Assembly: GCF_015074785.1 (NCBI RefSeq)
Contig: NZ_CP042464.1
Span: forward strand, 2,038,501-2,102,500
Reading direction: 5' to 3'
Length of the DNA stretch: 64,000 bases
Source of the DNA: Segatella copri
GTDB lineage: Bacteria > Bacteroidota > Bacteroidia > Bacteroidales > Bacteroidaceae
The position numbers and the translations under genes are program-made. The stretch's first letter is position 1. Each line of letters starts with the position of its first letter. Positions 8,582 to 16,308 of the stretch are shown here, piece by piece. Under the pieces are notes generated by a model that searched no databases, was not told the origin of the DNA, and saw only the letters and a list, made by a program, of their open reading frames with translations.

Positions 8582-9424
8582 ATGAGCAAAAAGATAAAAC
8601 TCGGCGATTACAATCGCCTTCGCATCGTAAAGAAAGTTGATTTCGGTCTGTATCTCGATGGTGGTGACGAGGGAGAAATCCTCCTTCCTTCCCGCTACGT
8701 CCCAGAGAATGTCGGCATCGGCGACGAGCTGGATGTCTTCATCTATCTCGACCAGGAAGAGCGCCTCATAGCAACCACCGAAACCCCTTTGGCAAAGGTG
8801 GGCGACTTCGCCTATCTCGAAGTGAAATGGGTCAACGAATACGGAGCCTTTCTGGGCTGGGGGTTGATGAAGGACATCTTCTGCCCATTCCGCGAGCAGA
8901 AGAAACGTATGGTGCTCGGCAACTCCTACATCGTGCATATCCACATCGATGAGGAGAGCTACCGCATCGTTGCCTCTGCCAAGATTGAGCGTTATCTCAA
9001 CGAAGACCATCCTCACTACAAGCATGGTGATGAGGTGGATCTCCTCATCTGGCAGAAGACCGACCTCGGCTTCAAGGTTATCATCGACAACCAGTATCCG
9101 GGTCTCCTCTATCAGGACCAGATTTTCCAGTACATCCATACCGGTGACAAGATGAAGGGCTACATCGGAAGAGTTCGTCCTGACGGAAAGATAGATGTCA
9201 CCCTGCAGAAGACCGGCATCCAGCAGACAGCCGACTTCGCCGAGACCCTCTACCAGTATCTCCTGGACAACGACGGCGAGTGCAACCTTGGAGACAAGAG
9301 CGAGGCCGACGACATCTACGAGCGTTTCCACGTGAGCAAGAAGGTTTACAAGCGTGCCGTGGGCGATCTATACAAAAAGCGCCTCATCACCGTAAGCCCG
9401 ATGAGCATCCGATTGGCGGAATAA
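8582..9424 (+). CDS. CvfB-like S1 RNA-binding protein
   Basis: 280 residues, the usual CvfB length. Tandem S1-like OB folds cover about residues 1-215: VDFGLYLDGGDEGEILLP is typical of the first and WVNEYGAFLGWG of the second. A C-terminal winged-helix-like region follows (DDIYERFHVSKKVYKRAVGDL) and may bind RNA or DNA. In Firmicutes, CvfB affects virulence-gene expression; its role in Bacteroidota is unknown. ATG at 8582 with a weak upstream RBS. It ends at a strong terminator (9449-9488). Confidence 0.8.
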   Translation: MSKKIKLGDYNRLRIVKKVDFGLYLDGGDEGEILLPSRYVPENVGIGDELDVFIYLDQEERLIATTETPLAKVGDFAYLEVKWVNEYGAFLGWGLMKDIFCPFREQKKRMVLGNSYIVHIHIDEESYRIVASAKIERYLNEDHPHYKHGDEVDLLIWQKTDLGFKVIIDNQYPGLLYQDQIFQYIHTGDKMKGYIGRVRPDGKIDVTLQKTGIQQTADFAETLYQYLLDNDGECNLGDKSEADDIYERFHVSKKVYKRAVGDLYKKRLITVSPMSIRLAE

Positions 9425-9448
9425 AGCAGATTAGAACTATATATAATT

Positions 9449-9488
9449 AAGGTGGACATTGCTATTTTTAAAAAGCATTGTCCACCTT
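9449..9488 (+). terminator. terminator of the CvfB-like gene
   Basis: 14-bp stem with one mismatch: AAGGTGGACATTGC paired with GCATTGTCCACCTT across an A/T loop. Confidence 0.75.
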
Positions 9489-9522
9489 ATTATTTATTTT
9501 GCATGATGCATTACATCCTTCT

Positions 9523-9682
9523 TTATTCTTCTACAACAGCATCCAATACGCTCCGCAAATTACCTATCAGATAAAACGGAAGATTGATCAACGTAAGCTC
9601 CTCTCAAGATAAGAGGCTTATGCTTTTTGTCTTGCTTCCAAGCCTCCAATTTACTGATGATATTTCGTCTAAACATATGCAT
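9523..9682 (-). pseudogene. DUF4143 ATPase relic: only the two gene ends remain
   Basis: From the ATG at 9682 (or 9676) the frame reads MFRRNIISKLEAWKQD and KPLILRGA, the standard beginning of AAA_14/DUF4143 ATPases just before the Walker A (RQVGKT), which is absent. A few bases later a different frame reads LINLPFYLIGNLRSVLDAV then a stop at 9523-9525, the usual end of the same family. About 1.1 kb of coding sequence is therefore missing between them. A promoter-like box (TATCTTTG, 9700-9707) survives upstream. It is the main content of the gene-free stretch 9425-9780. Confidence 0.65.
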
Positions 9683-9685
9683 TTG

Positions 9686-9770
9686 TTTCAAATCAGGGGC
9701 AAAGATACTACTTTTTTGTCGCAAATCAGCGGCAACAGCGTTAAAGTTTGTCGCAAATCAGGGGCAACAA
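9686..9770 (-). repeat. three direct repeats around the relic promoter
   Basis: GCAAATCAGGGGCAA-type sequences occur near 9687-9704, 9720-9735 and 9752-9767, about 32 bp apart, spanning the surviving -7 box. They could be operator sites or a short duplication. They do not follow the 22-bp period of the other arrays. Confidence 0.5.
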
Positions 9771-9780
9771 GGCATTTCAT

Positions 9781-9903
9781 TTAAAAAGGTGGCGCATCAA
9801 ATTGTGCTTGATTAAAAACAGTTGCTGCCATATTTTTTTCCAGATTCCTTTTCTGCATATTATCCTTTTTCACGTTTATCAAGCAAAAAGCTGATAAACT
9901 CAT
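9781..9903 (-). pseudogene. possible remnant of a small accessory gene
   Basis: A 40-codon frame (ATG at 9903, overlapping nothing downstream) whose end reads NMAATVFNQAQFDAPPF. The phrase MAATVFN resembles the start of short uncharacterised Bacteroidota proteins that sit beside toxin-like genes, but it is cut short after about 14 residues. It begins 8 bp past the stop of the next gene upstream. This may be decayed or chance sequence; the assignment is weak. Confidence 0.2.
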
Positions 9904-9910
9904 CGCGATA

Positions 9911-10180
9911 TTAGAGAAGTCTTCTCAACAAATCACGAGCATCCATCGGCTTAGTCCCATTCTTCTTATGAGCTTCCATTTCATCAAGAGCACGGTTAAG
10001 ACTTTCTGCCACATAGGCTTCCTGCTCTGCCTGGCTCATATAAGTTTCCTGGTAACTGTTTCCTGACTTGGAGATAGAACTGGCTAATTTTTCAGCATAG
10101 TCTTTGAGCTTGGCGACAAATTCGTCAAGCGTATATTGACCTGTAGAAGGTACTTGAAACTGAATATTAATCGTTTCCAT
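9911..10180 (-). CDS. small hypothetical protein, possible antitoxin
   Basis: 89 residues: a beta-strand start (METINIQFQVP), then a largely helical, charged body with an AEQEAYVAESLNRALDEME helix and a C-terminal DARDLLRRLL. Good RBS (AAGGA before the ATG) and its own promoter (10209-10216). Size and layout (short DNA-binding-like N-terminus, long helix) would suit a type II antitoxin, but no toxin is recognisable next to it. I do not recognise the family, so the antitoxin idea is inference from architecture only. Confidence 0.6.
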   Translation of the reverse strand: METINIQFQVPSTGQYTLDEFVAKLKDYAEKLASSISKSGNSYQETYMSQAEQEAYVAESLNRALDEMEAHKKNGTKPMDARDLLRRLL

Positions 10181-10208
10181 CTTATTCCTTTCTTTTAAAT
10201 TAACGCCA

Positions 10209-10216
10209 CAAAATTA
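10209..10216 (-). promoter_or_regulatory. -7 box of the 9911-10180 gene
   Basis: TAATTTTG on the minus strand, 29 bp before the ATG. Confidence 0.5.
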
Positions 10217-10346
10217 ACGAAAAGAATTAGAAATGCCAAAGAAAAGAATAACTTTCTTCATTTTAAAATACAAAAAAGCCTTTCAGTATCAAAAATACCA
10301 AAAGGCTCTATTGTCTTATCTCGATTTCACTTCAAAAACATTCAAT

Positions 10347-11477
10347 TTACTCCTTCAACCATAAGTTCATAAGCTGATCATCAATATAATACGCACTTTG
10401 AGAAGTAGAAATCAGATGATATTCCAGCAGTTTCTTCACGGCACTCTGCACGCTACTTGCCGAACGGAGACGATGCTTCTTCACAAAACCAGAAGAAGTA
10501 ATCTGACTAGCCATTCCCTCCTTAGCAACAGCATATAGTAGTTCCTTCTGCGGAAGAGTGAGACGGGAAAGTATCTCGCTAAACTTATGATCATTATCCA
10601 ATACCAAAGCATGGATAATGCCCTCTATCATCTCACAATCAGCCTCAGCCTGTGGCACAGTCTGATTAAAAGCCTCGTGCATCACCTTCTGCATATAATA
10701 GGTATTGCCACCAAAAGCCTGATACACCTGCTCTATAGCCTTCTCCTTAATCTTCTTATCAAACTTACCAAACAAGCGGATAGCAAACTCCTTGTATTTA
10801 TCAAGCGGAATCACCTCCAGGTTCATCATATCAGCACTATTGTAAAAAGGATGCGCTTTCTCGGAAAACATCTTGGAGATTAGATGACGCTCGCTGCCCG
10901 AAAAGATGAAATTGGCATTGCTGCACTTCTGAATATAAGTCCTGAGAATGGCTTCCATATTTTTCTCTGGATAATAACCTATCTGCTGAAACTCGTCGAT
11001 GGCAACGATGCATTTCTTATCAGCCTGCTCCAAACAGGCAAATATCTCATCCAAAGTATAGAGCGGATTAGAAATATCACCCAACGAAAGATTAAACGTT
11101 GGGATATTGGAAATCGGATCGTAACCGAAGCAGCCATTGATAGACTTCAGAGTGTTAACCACCATTCTCATCATCTTGGTTCCACGACGGGCAGCCAATT
11201 CAAATACAGCCTTTCCCAACTCGAACGCAAATTCATGGATGCTGGAAGTTCGGAGGATATCGATGGATATACAGATGAAATGGTCTTTGATGGCAGAAGA
11301 ATCCATGCAAAAGTCTATCAGTTTACTCTTGCCTACTCGTCTTGCAGCCATTACCACCATATTCTCACCACCCGTTACCTTATTGATGATTCTTTCCGCT
11401 TCCTTTTCTCTGTCGCAGAAATATTCGGGCTTGATATAACCCGTTATGATAAAAGGATTCTCCATATAGCTCACCAT
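10347..11477 (-). CDS. orphan P-loop ATPase with winged-helix end (ATPase_2/STAND-like)
   Basis: 376 residues. Walker A MAARRVGKSKLI (about 43-54), Walker B CIVAIDEFQQI (near 150-160), and a sensor-like FIFSGSERH. The C-terminal third is a helical region ending in a winged helix (LSRLTLPQKELLYAVAKEG onward, ending YIDDQLMNLWL). This places it with the archaeal-type ATPase_2 family, whose role is unknown; some members act in mobile elements or as sensors. Translation may start at the second ATG (11465, MENPFIITGY), which has GGTGAG before it. Own promoter at 11500-11507. Confidence 0.75.
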   Translation of the reverse strand: MVSYMENPFIITGYIKPEYFCDREKEAERIINKVTGGENMVVMAARRVGKSKLIDFCMDSSAIKDHFICISIDILRTSSIHEFAFELGKAVFELAARRGTKMMRMVVNTLKSINGCFGYDPISNIPTFNLSLGDISNPLYTLDEIFACLEQADKKCIVAIDEFQQIGYYPEKNMEAILRTYIQKCSNANFIFSGSERHLISKMFSEKAHPFYNSADMMNLEVIPLDKYKEFAIRLFGKFDKKIKEKAIEQVYQAFGGNTYYMQKVMHEAFNQTVPQAEADCEMIEGIIHALVLDNDHKFSEILSRLTLPQKELLYAVAKEGMASQITSSGFVKKHRLRSASSVQSAVKKLLEYHLISTSQSAYYIDDQLMNLWLKE

Positions 11478-11499
11478 TTTAAAATGTTACTTTCGGCTG

Positions 11500-11507
11500 C
11501 AAAGATA
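11500..11507 (-). promoter_or_regulatory. -7 box of the orphan ATPase gene
   Basis: TATCTTTG on the minus strand, 22 bp before the ATG. A short A/T palindrome (ATTATGCAAATTGCATAAT type, duplicated) at about 11522-11556 separates it from the kor operon. Confidence 0.55.
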
Positions 11508-11578
11508 ATTATTTATTTTGAATTATGCAAATTGCATAATGCAAATTGCATAATTCATATTGATTAAAAATCTGTTTA

Positions 11579-12127
11579 TTATCGGTCTACCTTTTCGATA
11601 ATCTTCATTCCCTCTTCCACTGCCTGCATGTTCAGTGGAATCAAACCATGATGGCGCTCTGGCAATGACTTGTAAAGCGCCTTGTTCAAACCATCGGTGC
11701 TCACAACAGGACAAACCTTCAGCAGACCGCCCAAAACAATCATATTGAACACCTTGGAGTTTTTCATCTCGGCAGCCTTGTCCATTGCATCAATGCGATA
11801 AATGGTGATGTCCTTGCGCTGTGGAGGATTCATCACACCATAGCCATCGTAAATCAGGATGCCGCCTGGCTTAATCTTCGGCTCAAACTTGTCGAGCGAC
11901 GGCTGATTGAGCACGATGGCTACATCATAATGGCTCAGGATAGGCGAAGAGATGCGACTGTCGCTCACAATGACCGTTACATTGGCTGTACCGCCACGCT
12001 GCTCTGGTCCATAAGCAGGCATCCAGGTTACCTCCTTATCCTCCATCAGTCCTGAATAAGCCAGAATCTTTCCCATAGAGAGAACGCCCTGACCGCCAAA
12101 ACCGGATATAATGATTTCTGTCTTCAT
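11579..12127 (-). CDS. korC: 2-oxoacid:ferredoxin oxidoreductase, gamma subunit
   Basis: 182 residues, the usual size of the gamma subunit. It has the family opening IIISGFGGQGVLSMGKIL and the PAYGPEQRGGTANVTV motif. Last gene of the operon, 64 bp after korB. With the alpha, beta and ferredoxin subunits it makes the anaerobic enzyme that interconverts 2-oxoglutarate (or a branched-chain 2-oxoacid), CoA and succinyl-CoA (or acyl-CoA) with reduction of ferredoxin. The substrate cannot be fixed from the sequence; 2-oxoglutarate is the usual annotation in Bacteroidota. Confidence 0.85.
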   Translation of the reverse strand: MKTEIIISGFGGQGVLSMGKILAYSGLMEDKEVTWMPAYGPEQRGGTANVTVIVSDSRISSPILSHYDVAIVLNQPSLDKFEPKIKPGGILIYDGYGVMNPPQRKDITIYRIDAMDKAAEMKNSKVFNMIVLGGLLKVCPVVSTDGLNKALYKSLPERHHGLIPLNMQAVEEGMKIIEKVDR

Positions 12128-12191
12128 TGTTCTATTATTATATTAGAAGAGCAAATCGTTCTTCCTTCGTTATTCACTCTTCGTTCTTCAC

Positions 12192-12956
12192 TTACATTCC
12201 CGTTGTATCCTTCAGGTCACCCTTAGGATACTGCTTAAACATGTTCTCTTCCATCCACTTGTTGGCCTCAACAGGTGAGAGTTTCCAACCGCTGTTGCAG
12301 GTAGAAACAATCTCTACCAGGCTGGAGCCCTTGCCCTGCATGCTTGCCTCGAACGCCTTACGGATAGCCTTCTTTGCCTTTTTGATGCTTGCCACGGTCT
12401 CCACACTCTGGCGGGTTACATAACAAGTACCCTGCAGATGGCTTGCCAACTCGGTAATATTGAGTGGATAACCATGAAGATCAGCCTCTCTACCATAAGG
12501 ACAGGTAGCAGTCTTCTGACCCAACAGGGTGGTTGGAGCCATCTGTCCGCCGGTCATACCATAGATGGCATTATTGATGAAGATGATGGCGATATGCTCA
12601 CCACGGTTCAGGGCGTGGATAGTTTCGCAGGTACCGATGCAAGCCAGGTCGCCATCGCCCTGATAAGTGAAGACAAGACGATCAGGCCACAAGCGCTTGA
12701 TACCCGTAGCTACAGCAGGTGCACGACCATGAGCAGCCTCCTGCCAGTCAATATCCAAATAGCGATAAGCAAAGACAGCGCAGCCCACCGGACATACGCC
12801 TACCGTCTTATCCTCCATGCCCATCTCCTCTATAACCTCGGCAACGAGCTTATGAACTACGCCATGCGAACACCCCGGGCAATAGTGCATCGGGGTATCG
12901 TTCATCAGCGTAGGCTTCTTATATACCAGATTCTCTGGTGAAATTATATCATTCAT
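12192..12956 (-). CDS. korB: 2-oxoacid:ferredoxin oxidoreductase, beta (TPP) subunit
   Basis: 254 residues. Thiamine-pyrophosphate binding region GDGDLACIGTCETIHALNRG followed by IFINNAIYGMTGGQMAPTT, and an HYCPGCSHG cysteine motif near residue 25. It supplies the TPP site and the electron exit to the Fe-S cluster. It overlaps korA by 4 bp (ATGA), so the two are translationally coupled. Confidence 0.88.
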   Translation of the reverse strand: MNDIISPENLVYKKPTLMNDTPMHYCPGCSHGVVHKLVAEVIEEMGMEDKTVGVCPVGCAVFAYRYLDIDWQEAAHGRAPAVATGIKRLWPDRLVFTYQGDGDLACIGTCETIHALNRGEHIAIIFINNAIYGMTGGQMAPTTLLGQKTATCPYGREADLHGYPLNITELASHLQGTCYVTRQSVETVASIKKAKKAIRKAFEASMQGKGSSLVEIVSTCNSGWKLSPVEANKWMEENMFKQYPKGDLKDTTGM

Positions 12957-14035
12957 TTTATTAACTTCTTTAATGCTTCAACGATTTCCTCCGGCTCCGG
13001 TACGATACCGCCCAGACGACCAAAGTGCTTCACAGGAGTCTGACCATTCACAGCCAGTCGCACATCCTGAACCATCTGACCGGCATTGATTTCTACAACC
13101 AGAATGCCCTTCTTGGTCTTGGCGAGTTCATGAATCTCCTTTTCAGGGAAAGGCCAGAGGGTGATAGGACGGAACAAGCCTACCTTGATGCCCTGCTCAC
13201 GCGCACTCTCGATGCTCTTCTCGGCAATACGTGCCGCACTACCGAAGGCTACGATAACATAGTCGGCATCATCCATCTGTTCGGTTTCATAACGAACCTC
13301 GGTTTCACGGATTTTTCTGTATTTCTCCTGAAGAGCAATATTGCGCTCCTCCATTACCTCAGGCTTGAGTTCCAGAGAGGTCATGATGTTGACTGGACGA
13401 CTCTTCGGACGGCCGATGGTAGCCCAAGGACATTCCTTCGCAATCTCCTCCTCTGTACGTCGAGGCTTGACAGGAGGCAGAACCACCTTCTCCATCATCT
13501 GACCTATGACACCATCGCTCAGAATCATCGCAGGATTGCGATACTTAAAGGCAAGCGTAAAGGCGAGATCAACGAAATCAGCCATCTCCTGAACAGAAGC
13601 AGGAGCCAGCACAATCACATTATAGTCGCCGTTACCACCGCCGCGGGTAGCCTGGAAATAATCACTTTGGGATGGCTGGATGGTACCCAGACCCGGACCG
13701 CCACGCTGCACATTGACGATAACGCCCGGAATCTCAGCACCTGCCATGTAAGAGATACCCTCTTGCATCAAAGCCACACCCGGACTTGAAGAAGTGGTAA
13801 TGACACGCTTACCGGCACCGGCGCCACCATAAACCATGTTGATAGCCGCCACCTCACTCTCAGCCTGCAGAACCACCATACCTGATGTTTCCCATGGCTT
13901 GAGCAGAGCCAGCGTCTCTATAATCTCACTTTGAGGTGTGATAGGATAGCCGAAGAAACCATCCGCACCACATCTGATACAGGCATGGGCTATCGCCTCA
14001 TTGCCTTTCATTAATGTAACTTCCTGATTTGCCAT
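12953..14035 (-). CDS. korA: 2-oxoacid:ferredoxin oxidoreductase, alpha subunit
   Basis: 360 residues, typical for the alpha chain of the four-subunit type. Conserved blocks: GYPITPQSEI, ESEVAAINMVYGGAGAG, ITTSSSPGVALMQEG and QRGGPGLGTIQPSQSDYFQ, plus a C-terminal transketolase-like domain (YVIVAFGSAARIAE). It is close enough to VorB that a branched-chain 2-oxoacid substrate remains possible. Preceded within 3 bp by the ferredoxin subunit gene. Confidence 0.88.
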   Translation of the reverse strand: MANQEVTLMKGNEAIAHACIRCGADGFFGYPITPQSEIIETLALLKPWETSGMVVLQAESEVAAINMVYGGAGAGKRVITTSSSPGVALMQEGISYMAGAEIPGVIVNVQRGGPGLGTIQPSQSDYFQATRGGGNGDYNVIVLAPASVQEMADFVDLAFTLAFKYRNPAMILSDGVIGQMMEKVVLPPVKPRRTEEEIAKECPWATIGRPKSRPVNIMTSLELKPEVMEERNIALQEKYRKIRETEVRYETEQMDDADYVIVAFGSAARIAEKSIESAREQGIKVGLFRPITLWPFPEKEIHELAKTKKGILVVEINAGQMVQDVRLAVNGQTPVKHFGRLGGIVPEPEEIVEALKKLIK

Positions 14036-14038
14036 TAT

Positions 14039-14269
14039 TTAGTCCTCCTTCTTACGATAAACAGTGATACAGCCGTCCGGACACACGATGGCGCACGAAG
14101 TGCAACCAACACACGCATCAGGTACAGCTGCCTCTACATAACGGTAACCATGCACATTGACTTTTTTCTCTGCCAATGCGATGACATGCTGAGGACAAGC
14201 CTCCACACAGAGCGAGCATCCCTTGCAACGCCCGGTGTCGACTACAATAGCCCCTTTAATCTTACTCAT
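14039..14269 (-). CDS. korD: 2-oxoacid:ferredoxin oxidoreductase, ferredoxin subunit
   Basis: 76 residues with two CxxCxxCxxxCP motifs (CKGCSLCVEACP and CVGCTSCAIVCP) binding two [4Fe-4S] clusters. It is the internal ferredoxin-like delta subunit that carries electrons from the TPP site. Located between the TPR gene and korA, the usual order in Bacteroidota. Confidence 0.88.
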   Translation of the reverse strand: MSKIKGAIVVDTGRCKGCSLCVEACPQHVIALAEKKVNVHGYRYVEAAVPDACVGCTSCAIVCPDGCITVYRKKED

Positions 14270-14338
14270 ATTCTAATTTCTTACTAATTATCTTTACCAT
14301 TGGAGTAAACAAAGCTCCTGCTGTCCACATGTCGGTTG

Positions 14339-14518
14339 TTATGGATTGTAGTAGTCTTTGCAATAAAAGCTCATGATATCATCCAGCATCTCCTTGGCTG
14401 CTACGGCAGGGCTCTCCGGATCGAGGGCAATGGCCTCCATATAGCAGTCGAGGGCACGCTTAAAGTCACCCTGCTTGCGCCAGGCGTTACCTTGCTGATA
14501 ATATTCTTCTGCTGTCAT
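14339..14518 (-). CDS. small TPR protein, first gene of the kor operon
   Basis: 59 residues starting MTAEEYYQQGNAWRKQGDF, a single tetratricopeptide repeat (FKRALDCYMEAIALDPESP) plus a capping helix. It lies 69 bp before korD on the same strand, and a TPR gene at this spot is, as I recall, common in Bacteroidota kor operons; perhaps it is an assembly factor. An IS1380 copy sits 8 bp upstream of its ATG. The AAGAG next to the ATG, which could act as RBS, is one half of the target duplication and so survived the insertion. Confidence 0.75.
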   Translation of the reverse strand: MTAEEYYQQGNAWRKQGDFKRALDCYMEAIALDPESPAVAAKEMLDDIMSFYCKDYYNP

Positions 14519-14663
14519 TTACTCTTCCTTAATTCCGCAACACTATAGTTTAACATTATTTATAAGTGCCTGAGCAACAAAAAGTTGCCCAGGATTTTGC
14601 CATGTCAGAATTTTCACTTACCTTAGTGTTGCGAAAAGAAGACAAGCAAAACTCTAATATGAC

Positions 14664-15950
14664 ATGGCAAAGATACAAATAAAATCTGAGAAACTCACTC
14701 CTTTTGGAGGAATTTTTTCTATTATGGAGCAATTTGATGCTCTTTTAGCTCAAACCATAGATTCCACCTTGGGATTGAGATGCACTATGTTTGGTTATCA
14801 ATATAGCGAAATTCTACGCTCTCTGATGTGCGTATATCTTTGTGGCGGCTCATGTATTGAGGATGTTACAACTCACTTGATGAAACATTTGTCTCTTCAT
14901 CCAACTCTTCGCACTTGCAGCGCAGACACCATATTGCGTGCTATCGAAGAACTGACTTGTAAGAACATCACCTATAAATCTGCTTCTGGCAACTCCTATG
15001 ATTTCAATACTGCAGACAAGATGAACTGCTTATTGATCAAAGCCCTGCTTGCTACTGGTCAATTGAAATCCGGTCAAGAGTATGATTTTGACTTTGACCA
15101 TCAGTTCATTGAAACAGAGAAGCATGATGCAAAACCAACCTACAAGAAGTTCCTGGGCTATAGTCCAGGTGTGGCAGTCATTAACGACATGATTGTCGGT
15201 ATTGAAAATAGAGACGGCAACACAAACGTGCGCTTCAACCAAAGAGAGACTTTGGAAAGAATCTTCAAGCGACTGGAGGCATCAGAAGTATATATATCCC
15301 GTGCCCGCATGGATTGCGGCTCATGCTCGGAGGAAATCGTAGATATGGTAGAGGCTCATTGCAGGCATTTTTATATTCGTGCCAACAGATGCTCTTCCTT
15401 CTACGATTCCATGTTTGCCTTGACTGGATGGAAAACTGTTGAAATCAACGGTATTGAATTTGAGCTGAATTCCATCCTTGTTGAGAAATGGAAAGGAAAA
15501 CCGTATCGTCTTGTCATACAGAGACAAAGGCGAATAGATGGAGACCTTGACATTTGGGAAGGCGAATATACCTACAGATGTATACTGACTAACGATTACA
15601 AGTCGAGTGCAAGAGACATCGTGGAATTCTACAATCTTCGTGGTGGCAAGGAACGCATCTTCGATGACATGAACAATGGCTTTGGCTGGAATCGATTGCC
15701 AAAATCGTTCATGGCACAGAATACTGTATTCCTGCTTATGACAGCTCTCATCAGAAACTTCTACAAAGCTATTATGCAGAGATTGAAAACCCATGAATTT
15801 GGATTGCGTGCCACCAGCAGAATCAAGACCTTTGTTTTCAAGTTCATCTCTGTTCCTGCGAAATGGATTAAGACATCACGTAGGCATGTATTGAATATTT
15901 ACTCAGACAACAATGCTTATGCCAACCTGTTCAAGACAGACTTTGGTTAA
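14664..15950 (+). CDS. IS1380-family transposase
   Basis: 428 residues, full length. DDE-type transposase with the IS1380 look: MAKIQIKSEKLTPFGG start, DFDFDHQFIETEKHDAKPTYK (first catalytic Asp region), RMDCGSCSEEI, and the YNLRGGKERIFDDMNNGFGW block carrying the catalytic Glu. Coding region intact with no frameshift, so it may be active. About three quarters identical by eye to the second copy at 24479-25768. Confidence 0.9.
   Translation: MAKIQIKSEKLTPFGGIFSIMEQFDALLAQTIDSTLGLRCTMFGYQYSEILRSLMCVYLCGGSCIEDVTTHLMKHLSLHPTLRTCSADTILRAIEELTCKNITYKSASGNSYDFNTADKMNCLLIKALLATGQLKSGQEYDFDFDHQFIETEKHDAKPTYKKFLGYSPGVAVINDMIVGIENRDGNTNVRFNQRETLERIFKRLEASEVYISRARMDCGSCSEEIVDMVEAHCRHFYIRANRCSSFYDSMFALTGWKTVEINGIEFELNSILVEKWKGKPYRLVIQRQRRIDGDLDIWEGEYTYRCILTNDYKSSARDIVEFYNLRGGKERIFDDMNNGFGWNRLPKSFMAQNTVFLLMTALIRNFYKAIMQRLKTHEFGLRATSRIKTFVFKFISVPAKWIKTSRRHVLNIYSDNNAYANLFKTDFG
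14668..14675 (-). promoter_or_regulatory. outward-facing promoter box in IS copy 1
   Basis: TATCTTTG on the minus strand, lying antisense within transposase codons 2-4 and pointing at the TPR/kor operon. A -33 box is not clear. IS1380-type elements (IS612-IS615) are known to activate Bacteroides cfiA from such outward promoters, which makes rescue of kor transcription plausible. Confidence 0.45.
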
Positions 15951-16144
15951 AGACCATGCTTTTCTGGTTAAACCAGCGTATTACCTCAAGTCGCTTTATG
16001 GGGTAAGGGGATTTTGTGTCTGCGACATTTCTGTTGTGCAAGAAATATGTACAATAAAATGAATTTTGTCGCTTTGCAAGCAAAATCCCACTAAACCCTA
16101 TAGGTTGCGGATTTGAGGCTCTTTTCTTTTTAAGTTTTGCTCTG

Positions 16145-16152
16145 CGAAATTA
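16145..16152 (-). promoter_or_regulatory. korD: presumed original kor promoter, cut off by the IS
   Basis: TAATTTCG on the minus strand, one base off the TAnnTTTG consensus. Removing the IS and one target copy would place it about 30 bp before the TPR gene ATG. The rest of 16124-16300 contains only the hairpin at 16226-16246. Confidence 0.35.
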
Positions 16153-16225
16153 CTAATTTTCGGCTAAGAAAAAGAATATAAGCCTAAGATTTAAACTATA
16201 TTAATGTAGTTTTTCACAAAAATGC

Positions 16226-16246
16226 GCACACTATAATTCTGTGTGC
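16226..16246. terminator. hairpin between the MATE gene and the IS
   Basis: GCACAC..GTGTGC stem with T-rich flanks on both strands; it could end transcripts from either side. A second, longer hairpin (GTCATTTACCG..CGGTAAATGAC, about 16304-16331) overlaps the MATE stop codon. Confidence 0.45.
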
Positions 16247-16308
16247 AATTTTTATGAAAGATGTGCATTATTTCTACTAAAATATTCTATAAAAACACTA
16301 TTTGTCAT

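Larger units (their letters stand above)
14527..16118 (+). mobile_element. IS1380-family insertion sequence, copy 1
   Basis: 1592 bp. Left end CCTTAATTCCGCAAC (14527-14541); right end is the inverted counterpart at 16104-16118 (CCTCAAATCCGCAAC on the minus strand). It is flanked by a perfect 5-bp target duplication CTCTT (14522-14526 and 16119-16123). One transposase gene fills it; the last 150 bp before the right end hold no gene. It separates the kor operon from its apparent promoter at 16145-16152. Confidence 0.9.

Noticed and set aside
8558..9331. 257-codon frame antisense to the CvfB-like gene
   Set aside because: Shadow of a well-supported S1-domain gene; no promoter and no recognisable family.
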